From Kibdelosporangium philippinense (GTDB taxonomy: Bacteria; Actinomycetota; Actinomycetes; Mycobacteriales; Pseudonocardiaceae): a DNA stretch of 64,000 nucleotides. Both the position numbers and the translations under genes were made by a program. Of this stretch, positions 37,614 to 45,018 are shown piece by piece. The first letter of the stretch is position 1; the number at the start of each line of letters is the position of its first letter. The notes under the pieces were generated by a model. It had not been told where the DNA came from. It ran no database searches and saw nothing but the letters and a program-made list of their open reading frames with translations. The stretch covers positions 3,782,001-3,846,000 of the forward strand of contig NZ_JAJVCN010000001.1 of assembly GCF_021390435.2 (NCBI RefSeq), read 5' to 3'.

Positions 37614-38317
37614 TGCGGCATCGCAAGATCAAGAACGTGATGACGACGGATGTCGCGTTCGTCAAGGACTACACCGACTTCAAGGACATCGTCCGGCTGC
37701 TCGCCGACCGGCAGGTCAGCGAGGTTCCGGTGGTGGACAACGAGAACCGTGTCGTCGGCGTGGTGTCCGAGTCGGATCTGCCCGTCAAGCAGGGTCGGCC
37801 GGAACGGCCAACCCTGTTCGCCAAGTTGACCAAGCGGAACAAGCAGACCGGGACCGTGGCCGCCGATCTGATGACCACGTCCGCGATCGCCATCGACGCC
37901 GAGTCCACCGTCGTCGACGGAGCCCGGACGTTGGTGCGCCACAACATCCACCAGCTGCCCGTCATCGACGAGACAGGACGACTCGTCGGCATCGTCGGGC
38001 GCAGGGATCTGCTCACTGTCTTCCTCCGGCGGGACAAGGACATCCGCGACGAGATCGTGCACGACGTGTTCGAACACGGTCTCGGCGTCACCGTCAATCT
38101 GACCACTGTGGATGTTTCGGTTCGCGACGATGTGGTTCTGTTACGGGGCGAACTCGAGACCAAGAGCCTGGTCTGGATCGCTGAATCGATCACCCGCCGG
38201 GTCGACGGCGTCGTCGACGTGGAATCCCGGTTGGGCTTCGCCCTGGACGACACCCACCTGCCACCAGCCGATTTCCCCATCGTCGGCGCCGGCAGGCTGC
38301 CAAGGAAACGTTTCTGA
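37610..38317 (+). CDS. CBS-pair plus BON domain protein
   Basis: A 235-residue paralogue of the proteins at 21390 and 56492. CBS 1 (~5-60, VSEVPVVDNENRVVGVVSES), CBS 2 (~90-145, HQLPVIDETGRLVGIVGRRD), BON domain (~155-215, VSVRDDVVLLRGELETKSLV). The segment between CBS motifs carries a KQGRPERPTLFAKLTKRNKQ basic stretch. Overlaps the corrected DUF2267 stop by four bases and precedes phoU, so the four genes from hsp20 may form one stress transcript. Confidence 0.92.
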   Translation: MMRHRKIKNVMTTDVAFVKDYTDFKDIVRLLADRQVSEVPVVDNENRVVGVVSESDLPVKQGRPERPTLFAKLTKRNKQTGTVAADLMTTSAIAIDAESTVVDGARTLVRHNIHQLPVIDETGRLVGIVGRRDLLTVFLRRDKDIRDEIVHDVFEHGLGVTVNLTTVDVSVRDDVVLLRGELETKSLVWIAESITRRVDGVVDVESRLGFALDDTHLPPADFPIVGAGRLPRKRF

Positions 38318-38328
38318 AGGGGACAATC

Positions 38329-38911
38329 ATGCGCGAGGCATTCCGACAGGATCTCGATCAGCTCGCCGAACAGCTCACCGACCTGGCCGAGCTCGCCAAG
38401 CAAGCCATGACCGACGCGACAACGGCGCTGCTGGATACCGACAAGGACCCGGTCAACCAGGTCGAGGACGCCGTCGACAAGATCCGGATCCGCCACCACG
38501 AACTGGACGACCTCGTGGTCAGCGTCATCGCCCGCCAGCAGCCGGTCGCCACCGATCTGCGCGTCCTCGTGGCAGGCCTGCGAATCAGCGCGGACATGGA
38601 ACGGATGAGCGAACTCGCTTTGCACGTGGCGGAAATCGTGCATAGGCGGGCACCGCACCCAGTCGTCCCACCCGAACTGCGTGAAACTGTCATAGGCATG
38701 GTCAACGCGGCCAAGCACATCATCGCCAAGGCCCGTATGGTGATCGCGTCCCGCGACGCCGCACCCCGATGTCGAGACCGCGATGGACATCACCCTGATC
38801 GGCCGCTACTACGAACGCTATGCCGACCACGCGGTGTCGATCGTACGGCGTGTGGCGTTGCTTGCAACCGGTCGTCTGCCGGAAAAGACGCCCACCCACG
38901 GTCCCTACTGA
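38329..38911 (+). pseudogene. PhoU-like protein with internal deletion and frameshift
   Basis: ATG 38329 (GAAGGGG upstream) opens a PhoU protein (REAFRQDLDQLAEQLTDLAE, ARQQPVATDLRVLVAGLRIS, MERMSELALHVAEIVHRRAP). After MVIASRDA (~38757) about 40-50 residues of the usual second helix bundle are missing and the frame shifts; the neighbouring frame supplies the normal ending VETAMDITLIGRYYERYADH and AVSIVRRVALLATG to TGA 38909-38911. As written translation would run to 39258. PhoU normally restrains phosphate signalling; no pst genes are nearby. Confidence 0.75.
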
Positions 38912-39254
38912 AGTCGACGTACTCCCGCCGGCCGGACCGCTGCGGCAGACAGACCGGTGGGTCGCACTCGCGCTCGTTCTCTTCGCCTGCAGACGTACGG
39001 TGTCGGGGTGGCGATTGTGCTGCGGGCGGCGGGGACCACGCTCGCCACACCGGCGCGGTTGCCGAGCGGGGCACTCCTTGCCGCGAACGACATCTCACGG
39101 GGAGTAGCTGTCATACCTCCAAGGGTCATGCCTCTCCCAGCAGGAAAGGGCACAACGACCATCGACGACCGGGCCGTTGGGACCTCCTCGACACGGCGGC
39201 CCGGTCGCATGGTCGGCGTCAGAGACACACCCGTCCGCAGTGGAGGAAGAGATC
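38912..39254. other. Intergenic stretch with regulatory dyad
   Basis: About 340 bases between phoU and the GyrI-like gene. Short frames on both strands lack coding character. The DevR-like box at 39171-39184 is the only recognised element. Confidence 0.4.
39171..39184. promoter_or_regulatory. DevR-like box, GGGCC-GTTG-GGACC
   Basis: Lies 70 bases upstream of the GyrI-like gene. Confidence 0.5.
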
Positions 39255-39725
39255 ATGAACTACCGGGTCGATCTGATGCGCAGACCCGCAGACGAGGTGC
39301 TACGGGTTCCGGTCAGCACACCGCCCAGCAACGTCGGGGCGGCGATCGGCAACACCATTGAGAAGTTGTTCAGCCAGGCCGCGGCAAAAGGCCTGCAACC
39401 GTGTGGGCCGCCTGAGGTGATGTACCTGAGCAAGTTCACACCGGAGTCCGAAGAGCCTGCCCAGATCGAGATCGATCTCCCGGTGACTGGTCCGATCGAA
39501 GGAGTGCCGGAAGGGACGCGCCGGCCCGAATGCCATGTCGCCCGCGCGGTGCACCGTGGACCGTACGACAGCATCGGTGCGGCCCATCGCGCACTCGCCG
39601 AATGGGCAGGCGCTCGTGGATACCACGTCGACGGACCGCCGACCGAGGTCTACCTGGCCGGGCCGGACAACAACCGTGACCCCAGCGACTACCTCACCGA
39701 AGTGCTCCTCGCGGTATCCACCTGA
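39255..39725 (+). CDS. GyrI-like / AraC effector-binding domain protein
   Basis: A 156-residue stand-alone ligand-binding domain. It shows the family layout: short strand start (MNYRVDLMRRPADEVLRVPV), a helix (NVGAAIGNTIEKLFSQAAAK), QIEIDLPVTGPIEGV, then ARAVHRGPYDSIGAAHRALA and PPTEVYLAGPDNNRDPSDYL with the conserved acidic residues near the C-terminus. Such domains bind hydrophobic or cationic small molecules, or protect gyrase. No DNA-binding part is attached. GTGGAGGAAGAG precedes the ATG. Confidence 0.85.
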   Translation: MNYRVDLMRRPADEVLRVPVSTPPSNVGAAIGNTIEKLFSQAAAKGLQPCGPPEVMYLSKFTPESEEPAQIEIDLPVTGPIEGVPEGTRRPECHVARAVHRGPYDSIGAAHRALAEWAGARGYHVDGPPTEVYLAGPDNNRDPSDYLTEVLLAVST

Positions 39726-40792
39726 CCAGGCGGTTGCGGTCCAAAAATCCATTGTGGACCGCAACCCCCTTCGTTCACCTGGCCATCTTGACCGGCCGGT
39801 GGGTGAGTGCCTTGATGGGCCACGTCGCCGGAATGCCCGATCCCCACAAAGACCGGCTGGTCGGACCGGCTGCGCACCGGGACGTCACCGAGCATCCAAT
39901 AAGGGATCCCGCGCAGGTCCACATCGTCGAACCGCAGCACCTGCGTCGCGGTGCTGTAGTGGTGGGTGCTGGTCTGGATGTATCCGGCCGGGTCCTTCTG
40001 CGTCTGGTCGGCCCACACCAGCACACCGCCACCGGCGGCCAGTCCCAGGCCGACGAGCGTCGCCAGAGCGCCGAGCACCACGGCAGTCACGCGACCGGCC
40101 GACCACATCGAACCCGCGGGCCGGCGGACAGCCTCCTCCACAGTGGACTCACCTGGTTCCACCGGACCCGAGTCGAGCCGGAAGGGCGGGTACTGGTCGG
40201 TCATCAGCGTCGCATAGGCACCGACGCGCACCACCCACCGGTTCATGCCGAGCACAAAGTCCCGGATCCCACGCGGGAACTTCCCTGTGAACAACAACAG
40301 GATTACCGCGCCGATCAGGACGAACACCGCGATCAGGCCGCTGCCACCGAGCAGGACGCCTCCGCCCCACCGCCAGCCGAGGAAGAACCCGATGACGAAG
40401 TAGTGCGGAATCGCCAGCAGCCAAGACTTGACCAGGACAAGCCTACGCGACAACCGCGCCGGGTACTCCACGGCAATGTCGCGGGGGTATTCAGGCTCCT
40501 GGCCCAAGCTGAACGGCGGGTAGCGATCGGTGCCCAACGCACCGTACGTGTAGAACGCCACGCGCCACGACCATCGCATCACCCCGACGTTGAAGTCGAA
40601 GATACTTCGTGGGTATCGCCCGGCGATCAGGATGGCGAAGAACGTGAACACCGTCAGCACCCAGAACACCGTCCATAGAAACGCCAGCACAATCAGGTGC
40701 GGGATCACCAGAAACCATTTCACCAGCCAGAGCCACTGGCTAAGCTCCGCGTCCGGCCTGCCTTCCAGCCCGATGGGGTTCCTCGACGCCAT
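39689..40792 (-). CDS. DUF4389 membrane protein
   Basis: A 367-residue membrane protein. Two DUF4389 repeats are visible: LWLVKWFLVIPHLIVLAFLW (~20-40) with RYPRSIFDFNVGVMRWSWRV, and LVLVKSWLLAIPHYFVIGFF (~118) with GKFPRGIRDFVLGMNRWVVR, each followed by YPPF. A further helix lies at ~235-262. The last ~55 residues after VFVGIGHSGDVA look unlike relatives and overlap the convergent GyrI-like gene by 37 bases, so a small frameshift near 39850 may have displaced the true end. Function unknown. Confidence 0.75.
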   Translation of the reverse strand: MASRNPIGLEGRPDAELSQWLWLVKWFLVIPHLIVLAFLWTVFWVLTVFTFFAILIAGRYPRSIFDFNVGVMRWSWRVAFYTYGALGTDRYPPFSLGQEPEYPRDIAVEYPARLSRRLVLVKSWLLAIPHYFVIGFFLGWRWGGGVLLGGSGLIAVFVLIGAVILLLFTGKFPRGIRDFVLGMNRWVVRVGAYATLMTDQYPPFRLDSGPVEPGESTVEEAVRRPAGSMWSAGRVTAVVLGALATLVGLGLAAGGGVLVWADQTQKDPAGYIQTSTHHYSTATQVLRFDDVDLRGIPYWMLGDVPVRSRSDQPVFVGIGHSGDVAHQGTHPPAGQDGQVNEGGCGPQWIFGPQPPGQVDTARSTSVR

Positions 40793-40899
40793 CGTCGACG
40801 CCTCCTCGCGTAGACGCCTCCTCGTGTAAGCGACCAGTTACGACCTCACTGTCATCCAGCTGGATCCGCGCAGACAGGGCACACAGACCGTGTCGTAAC

Positions 40900-40913
40900 G
40901 GGTCTTCCGGCCC
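40900..40913. promoter_or_regulatory. DevR-like box, GGGTC-TTCC-GGCCC
   Basis: Lies 65 bases upstream of the nitroreductase-ppsA pair. Confidence 0.55.
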
Positions 40914-40978
40914 AAGTCCGCGCGGCTGATCGCGTGCGAGTGTCCAGGCAGCAGAAGTTCACTGGAGGTGAGGAGAGC

Positions 40979-41977
40979 ATGAGGCACGGCCTGCCCGACG
41001 AGAAGACCGTGTGGTCCGCGATCGCGCTCGCGATTCGTGCGCCGTCGGTGCACAATTCCCAACCTTGGCGCTGGCGTGTGGGCGACAGTTCCCTGCATCT
41101 GTACGCCGACTGGTCCCGGCATTTGACGGCGACCGACCCGGACGGCCGTGACCTGATCGTCAGCTGCGGCACGTCATTGCACCACCTGAGAGTCGCGCTG
41201 GCCGCGATGGGGTGGGGCACGATCGTGCACCACGTTCCCAACCCCGGCGACTCCAGTCACCTGGCCTCCGTCGAGGTCTTCGAGCGTCAGCCGACCGAAG
41301 AGGACATCCCGGTCGCGGCCGCGATTCCGCGGCGGCGGACCGATCGACGGCTCTACAGCTCGTGGCCGGTCCCGGAGGCGTTGCTGGACCAGCTCGGCGA
41401 GTTCGCGTTCGAGCAGGGCGCTGTGTTGCGTTCGGCCACAGACCCGGCAATGCGGTTCCGCCTGGTCTCGGCGATCGCGGAAGCCGACCGTCTACAAGGA
41501 ACGGATCCGGAGTACGGATCGGAGCTCGCTGACTGGAGTGGCCGGTTCAGCGGATCGACTGACGGTGTGCCCGCGTCGGCGGCTCCGTTGAGCTACGAGG
41601 GTTACGGCGACCTGTCGATGCGTCGCTTCGCCGCCGCAGGCCTGGCCCAGCCGAGAGAGTCCTACGCGGACCCAGATGCGGGCGAGCTTGTCGTGCTCGG
41701 CACCTCTTCCGACGACGTCGTGTCGCGTCTGCACGCGGGTGAGGCAGCCAGTGCGGTGCTGCTGTGGGCCACCTCATTCGGCCTGGCCACGTGCCCGCTG
41801 AGCCAGCCGTTGGAAATCCCGAGCATCCGCGAGGAGCTGAAGGTGCAACTGCTGGACGACGCGTTGTTCCCGCAACTGGTGCTGCGGATCGGCTGGGGGC
41901 ACATCAACGCGGACCCGTTGCTGGCGACACCACGCCGCCCGGTCGCCGAGATTTTCGACCACCTGCCAAGGAGATGA
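40979..41977 (+). CDS. Acg-family nitroreductase
   Basis: A 332-residue protein of the Acg (Rv2032/Rv3131) nitroreductase-like family, members of the DosR regulon in M. tuberculosis. APSVHNSQPWRW at the N-terminus (~20-31) is the hallmark, with DPDGRDLIVSCGTSLHHLRV and a C-terminal GFGLATCPLSQPLE-like segment (SFGLATCPLSQPLEIPSIRE). Acg-type proteins bind FMN with a lid that blocks ordinary catalysis and may store flavin or act on unknown substrates. GGAGGTGAGGAG precedes ATG 40979. ppsA follows one base later. Confidence 0.9.
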   Translation: MRHGLPDEKTVWSAIALAIRAPSVHNSQPWRWRVGDSSLHLYADWSRHLTATDPDGRDLIVSCGTSLHHLRVALAAMGWGTIVHHVPNPGDSSHLASVEVFERQPTEEDIPVAAAIPRRRTDRRLYSSWPVPEALLDQLGEFAFEQGAVLRSATDPAMRFRLVSAIAEADRLQGTDPEYGSELADWSGRFSGSTDGVPASAAPLSYEGYGDLSMRRFAAAGLAQPRESYADPDAGELVVLGTSSDDVVSRLHAGEAASAVLLWATSFGLATCPLSQPLEIPSIREELKVQLLDDALFPQLVLRIGWGHINADPLLATPRRPVAEIFDHLPRR

Positions 41978-41978
41978 G

Positions 41979-44225
41979 ATGACCGACTACGTGACCGGAT
42001 TCGACGCGCTCGGCAAGAACGACGCGGCGATCGCCGGAGGAAAGGGCGCCAACCTCGGCGAGATGACCGCCGCCGGGCTTCCCGTGCCACGTGGATTCGT
42101 GGTCGCCGCTGACGGCTACCTGGTGTCCATGGGCCAGAACGGGATCCGTGCGGAGATCGACACCGAAGTACGGAACGTCCTGGCGCACACGGACCAGCCA
42201 GAGGAGCTGGCTGCGGCGAGCAAACACCTGCAGGCGCTGGTCCGCGAAGCAGGTGTGCATCCCGATGTCCTGGCCGCTGTCCTCCGGGAGTACCAAGCAC
42301 TGGGCGACGATGTGGCGGTTGCCGTGCGGTCCTCGGCGACTTCGGAGGACACGGCGGGCGCGTCCTTCGCCGGGATGAACGAGACCTTCACCAACGTCAT
42401 AGGAGCTGAGCAACTGATTGAGCGGCTGGTCGACTGTTGGGCTTCGCTGTTCGGCCAGCGGTCGCTCGCCTACCGTGCCGAGCGTGGACTGACCGAGGAA
42501 CCCGCGATCGCTGTCGTGGTCCAGCGGATGGTGCACTCTGAACGCTCCGGCGTCATGTTCACCGCCGACCCGGCGACCGGCGACCGCGACCGGATCGTCG
42601 TGGAGGCCGCGTTCGGTCTCGGCGAGGTCGTCGTGAGCGGCTCGGTCGAGCCGGACACGTACGTCATGTCCAAGAAGGACTTCTCGGTGCTCACCGCACG
42701 GGTCGGCACGCAGCTGTACAAGATCGTCCGAGGTCCGGACGGCGCTGACCTGCGCGTCGAGCTCACCGGCAAGGAACAGACCCGACGGGTGCTCACCGAC
42801 GACGAAGCAAGCGAGCTCGCCCAACTAGCGGCACGGGTCGAGCAACACTACAGCGTGCCGCAGGACATTGAATGGTCCATCGTGGACGGCAAGATCTGGC
42901 TGGTCCAGTCCCGGCCGATCACCACACTCGGTGCCGAGGACGGCGAAGTGCTGATCAAGGGGCTCGCCGCGTCACCGGGAATCGCGACGGGACGTGTCCG
43001 AGTCCTGTCCTCGCCCGCCGAAGGGGCGCAGCTGCTGGACGGTGACGTGCTCGTCGCCCAAATGACCAACCCTGACTGGGTGCCCACCATGCGCCGGGCC
43101 GGCGCCGTCGTGACCGACGAAGGCGGTATGACGTGCCACGCGGCGATCGTCGCCCGCGAACTCGGCGTCCCAGCCATCGTCGGCACCCGCAATGCCACCA
43201 CCGTGTTGAAGACCAACCAACAGGTCACTGTGGATGGTCGCGAAGGGCGCGTGTTGGCTGGAGCCGCGAAGCAGGCTGCTGCGGTTCAGCAGGCAGCGGC
43301 ACCCGCGATGCCGATGTTCGAGCCGCTGGCCACGAAGCTGTACGTCAACCTGGCAATGGCCGACCACGCCGAAGCGGCGGCCGCACTGCCGGTCGACGGC
43401 GTCGGCTTGCTCCGCGCGGAGTTCATGCTCACCGAGGCACTCGACGGCATGCACCCGCGCAGTTTCCTGGCCGATCGTGGCGCCGAGCAGTTCGTCTCCA
43501 CGATGGCCAAGTCGCTGTTGAAGATCACGCGGCCATTCATGCCACGACCGGTCATCTACCGGGCGATGGACTTCCGTACCAACGAATTCCACGACCTGAT
43601 CGGTGGCGCGGAATTCGAACCGCCTGAGAACAACCCGATGATCGGCTACCGCGGCTGCTACCGATACGTGCGCGAGCCGGAGCTCTTCGCATTGGAGCTC
43701 GCGGCATTGACCCGAGTGCGGGAGGAGACGCCGAACCTGCACATCATGATCCCGTTCGTGCGCACCAAGTGGGAGCTGGCCCGGTGCCTTGAGATGATCG
43801 ACGCCAGCCCGCTCGGCCGCCAGCGCGGTCTGCTGCGGTGGGTCATGGCCGAGGTTCCATCCGTGGTCTACCGAATCCCGGAGTACGCCGCCATGGGCAT
43901 CGACGGCGTATCCATCGGCAGCAACGACCTGACGCAGCTCGTGCTCGGCGTCGACCGTGACTCCACACCGTGCGCCGAGCTGTTCGACGAGTCCGACCCG
44001 GCCGTGCTCGACACGATCGCCAGGATCATCAAGGCCTGCGAGCAAGCCGGGATCACGTCCTCATTGTGCGGCCAGGCTCCGTCCAACCGGCCCGAGTTCG
44101 CCGAGCACCTGGTCCGCGCCGGAATCACGTCCGTCTCCGTCAACCCGGACGTCGTCCCGCACGCTCGGGCGATCATCGGCTCCGCCGAACGCCGCCTGAT
44201 GCTGCAAGCCGCTCTGCACCACTGA
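41979..44225 (+). CDS. ppsA: Phosphoenolpyruvate synthase
   Basis: A 748-residue enzyme (ATP + pyruvate + water to PEP + AMP + phosphate). The ATP-grasp part (GKNDAAIAGGKGANLGEMTA, AVRSSATSEDTAGASFAGMN) is followed by the swivelling phosphohistidine domain with catalytic His in GGMTCHAAIVARELG (~386) and the TIM-barrel with SLCGQAPSNRP (~700) holding the active-site Cys. Length is close to the usual ~790. Together with the nitroreductase it forms a pair behind a DevR-like box; it may support gluconeogenesis or pyruvate rerouting in low oxygen. A strong hairpin follows. Confidence 0.93.
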   Translation: MTDYVTGFDALGKNDAAIAGGKGANLGEMTAAGLPVPRGFVVAADGYLVSMGQNGIRAEIDTEVRNVLAHTDQPEELAAASKHLQALVREAGVHPDVLAAVLREYQALGDDVAVAVRSSATSEDTAGASFAGMNETFTNVIGAEQLIERLVDCWASLFGQRSLAYRAERGLTEEPAIAVVVQRMVHSERSGVMFTADPATGDRDRIVVEAAFGLGEVVVSGSVEPDTYVMSKKDFSVLTARVGTQLYKIVRGPDGADLRVELTGKEQTRRVLTDDEASELAQLAARVEQHYSVPQDIEWSIVDGKIWLVQSRPITTLGAEDGEVLIKGLAASPGIATGRVRVLSSPAEGAQLLDGDVLVAQMTNPDWVPTMRRAGAVVTDEGGMTCHAAIVARELGVPAIVGTRNATTVLKTNQQVTVDGREGRVLAGAAKQAAAVQQAAAPAMPMFEPLATKLYVNLAMADHAEAAAALPVDGVGLLRAEFMLTEALDGMHPRSFLADRGAEQFVSTMAKSLLKITRPFMPRPVIYRAMDFRTNEFHDLIGGAEFEPPENNPMIGYRGCYRYVREPELFALELAALTRVREETPNLHIMIPFVRTKWELARCLEMIDASPLGRQRGLLRWVMAEVPSVVYRIPEYAAMGIDGVSIGSNDLTQLVLGVDRDSTPCAELFDESDPAVLDTIARIIKACEQAGITSSLCGQAPSNRPEFAEHLVRAGITSVSVNPDVVPHARAIIGSAERRLMLQAALHH

Positions 44226-44283
44226 AAAACCCTCGTGAGTGGTTAGCCGTGTTCTAACACGGCTAACCACTCACGAGGGTTTT
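44226..44283. terminator. Perfect 28-bp bidirectional terminator hairpin
   Basis: AAAACCCTCGTGAGTGGTTA continues to a 28-base arm (44226-44253), a CT loop, and an exactly complementary arm (44256-44283) ending GAGGGTTTT. It lies one base after ppsA (+) and three bases before the pflA stop (-). The A-tract and T-tract on both sides make it work as terminator for both convergent genes. Confidence 0.9.
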
Positions 44284-44286
44284 GGC

Positions 44287-45018
44287 TTAGTAGACGGTGC
44301 AACCGTGGGTGCGGAAACTGTCCCGGACTTGCTCGACCAACTCGATGTTCGGTGTTGGGGCGTGCGCGAGCGGGAACTTGAGACCGAGTTTGGCGTACTT
44401 GGGGGCGCCGAGCTTGTGGAACGGCAGGATCTCGACGCGTTCGACGATTTTGAGGGTGCTGACGAACGAGGCGATTCCCTCGACGTTGGCGGGATCATCG
44501 GTCAGGCCGGGAACAAGGACGAAGCGGATCCACATTGGATTGCCGCGCTCGGAAAGCCGCCGGGCGAACTGGAGTGTCGGGGCCAGTTCGACACCGGTCA
44601 CCCGGCGATACAGCACCGGATCCCACGACTTGATGTCGAGCAGCACAAGATCGGTGTCGTCGAGCATCGCATCCGAAGCTCGGGCACCGAGAAAGCCGGA
44701 TGTGTCGATCGCTGTGTGCAGGCCGAGCGCCTTGACCTCGTGCAGGAGCGAACCGACGAAACCAGGCTGTAGGAGCGGTTCGCCGCCGCTGACGGTGAAC
44801 CCGCCACCGGCGACGTCGATGAACCGTTTGTACTTCAACACTTCCAGCATGACTTCGGACACGGTCATCCGGTGGCCGTCGCGCATGCGCCAGGTTTCCG
44901 GGTTCTCGCAATACAGGCACCGCAACGGGCACCCGTTCATGAACAACACGAAACGGGTGCCCGGGCCATCGACCGCCGTGGCGATGTCCCACGAGTGGAC
45001 CGAGCCGACGGTGTTCAT
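44287..45018 (-). CDS. pflA: Pyruvate formate-lyase-activating enzyme (radical SAM)
   Basis: A 243-residue radical-SAM enzyme. The iron-sulfur motif GCPLRCLYCENPETW (~29-43) has CX3CX2C, followed by FTVSGGEPLLQPGF (SAM-binding GGE) and LLDIKSWDPVLYRRVTG. It installs the glycyl radical in PflB. It overlaps pflB by four bases and ends at the shared terminator. Confidence 0.93.
   Translation of the reverse strand: MNTVGSVHSWDIATAVDGPGTRFVLFMNGCPLRCLYCENPETWRMRDGHRMTVSEVMLEVLKYKRFIDVAGGGFTVSGGEPLLQPGFVGSLLHEVKALGLHTAIDTSGFLGARASDAMLDDTDLVLLDIKSWDPVLYRRVTGVELAPTLQFARRLSERGNPMWIRFVLVPGLTDDPANVEGIASFVSTLKIVERVEILPFHKLGAPKYAKLGLKFPLAHAPTPNIELVEQVRDSFRTHGCTVY

Noticed and set aside
38957..39361. 134-residue plus-strand frame
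   Set aside because: Spans the regulatory region and overlaps the GyrI-like gene in another frame; no ribosome site or family match.
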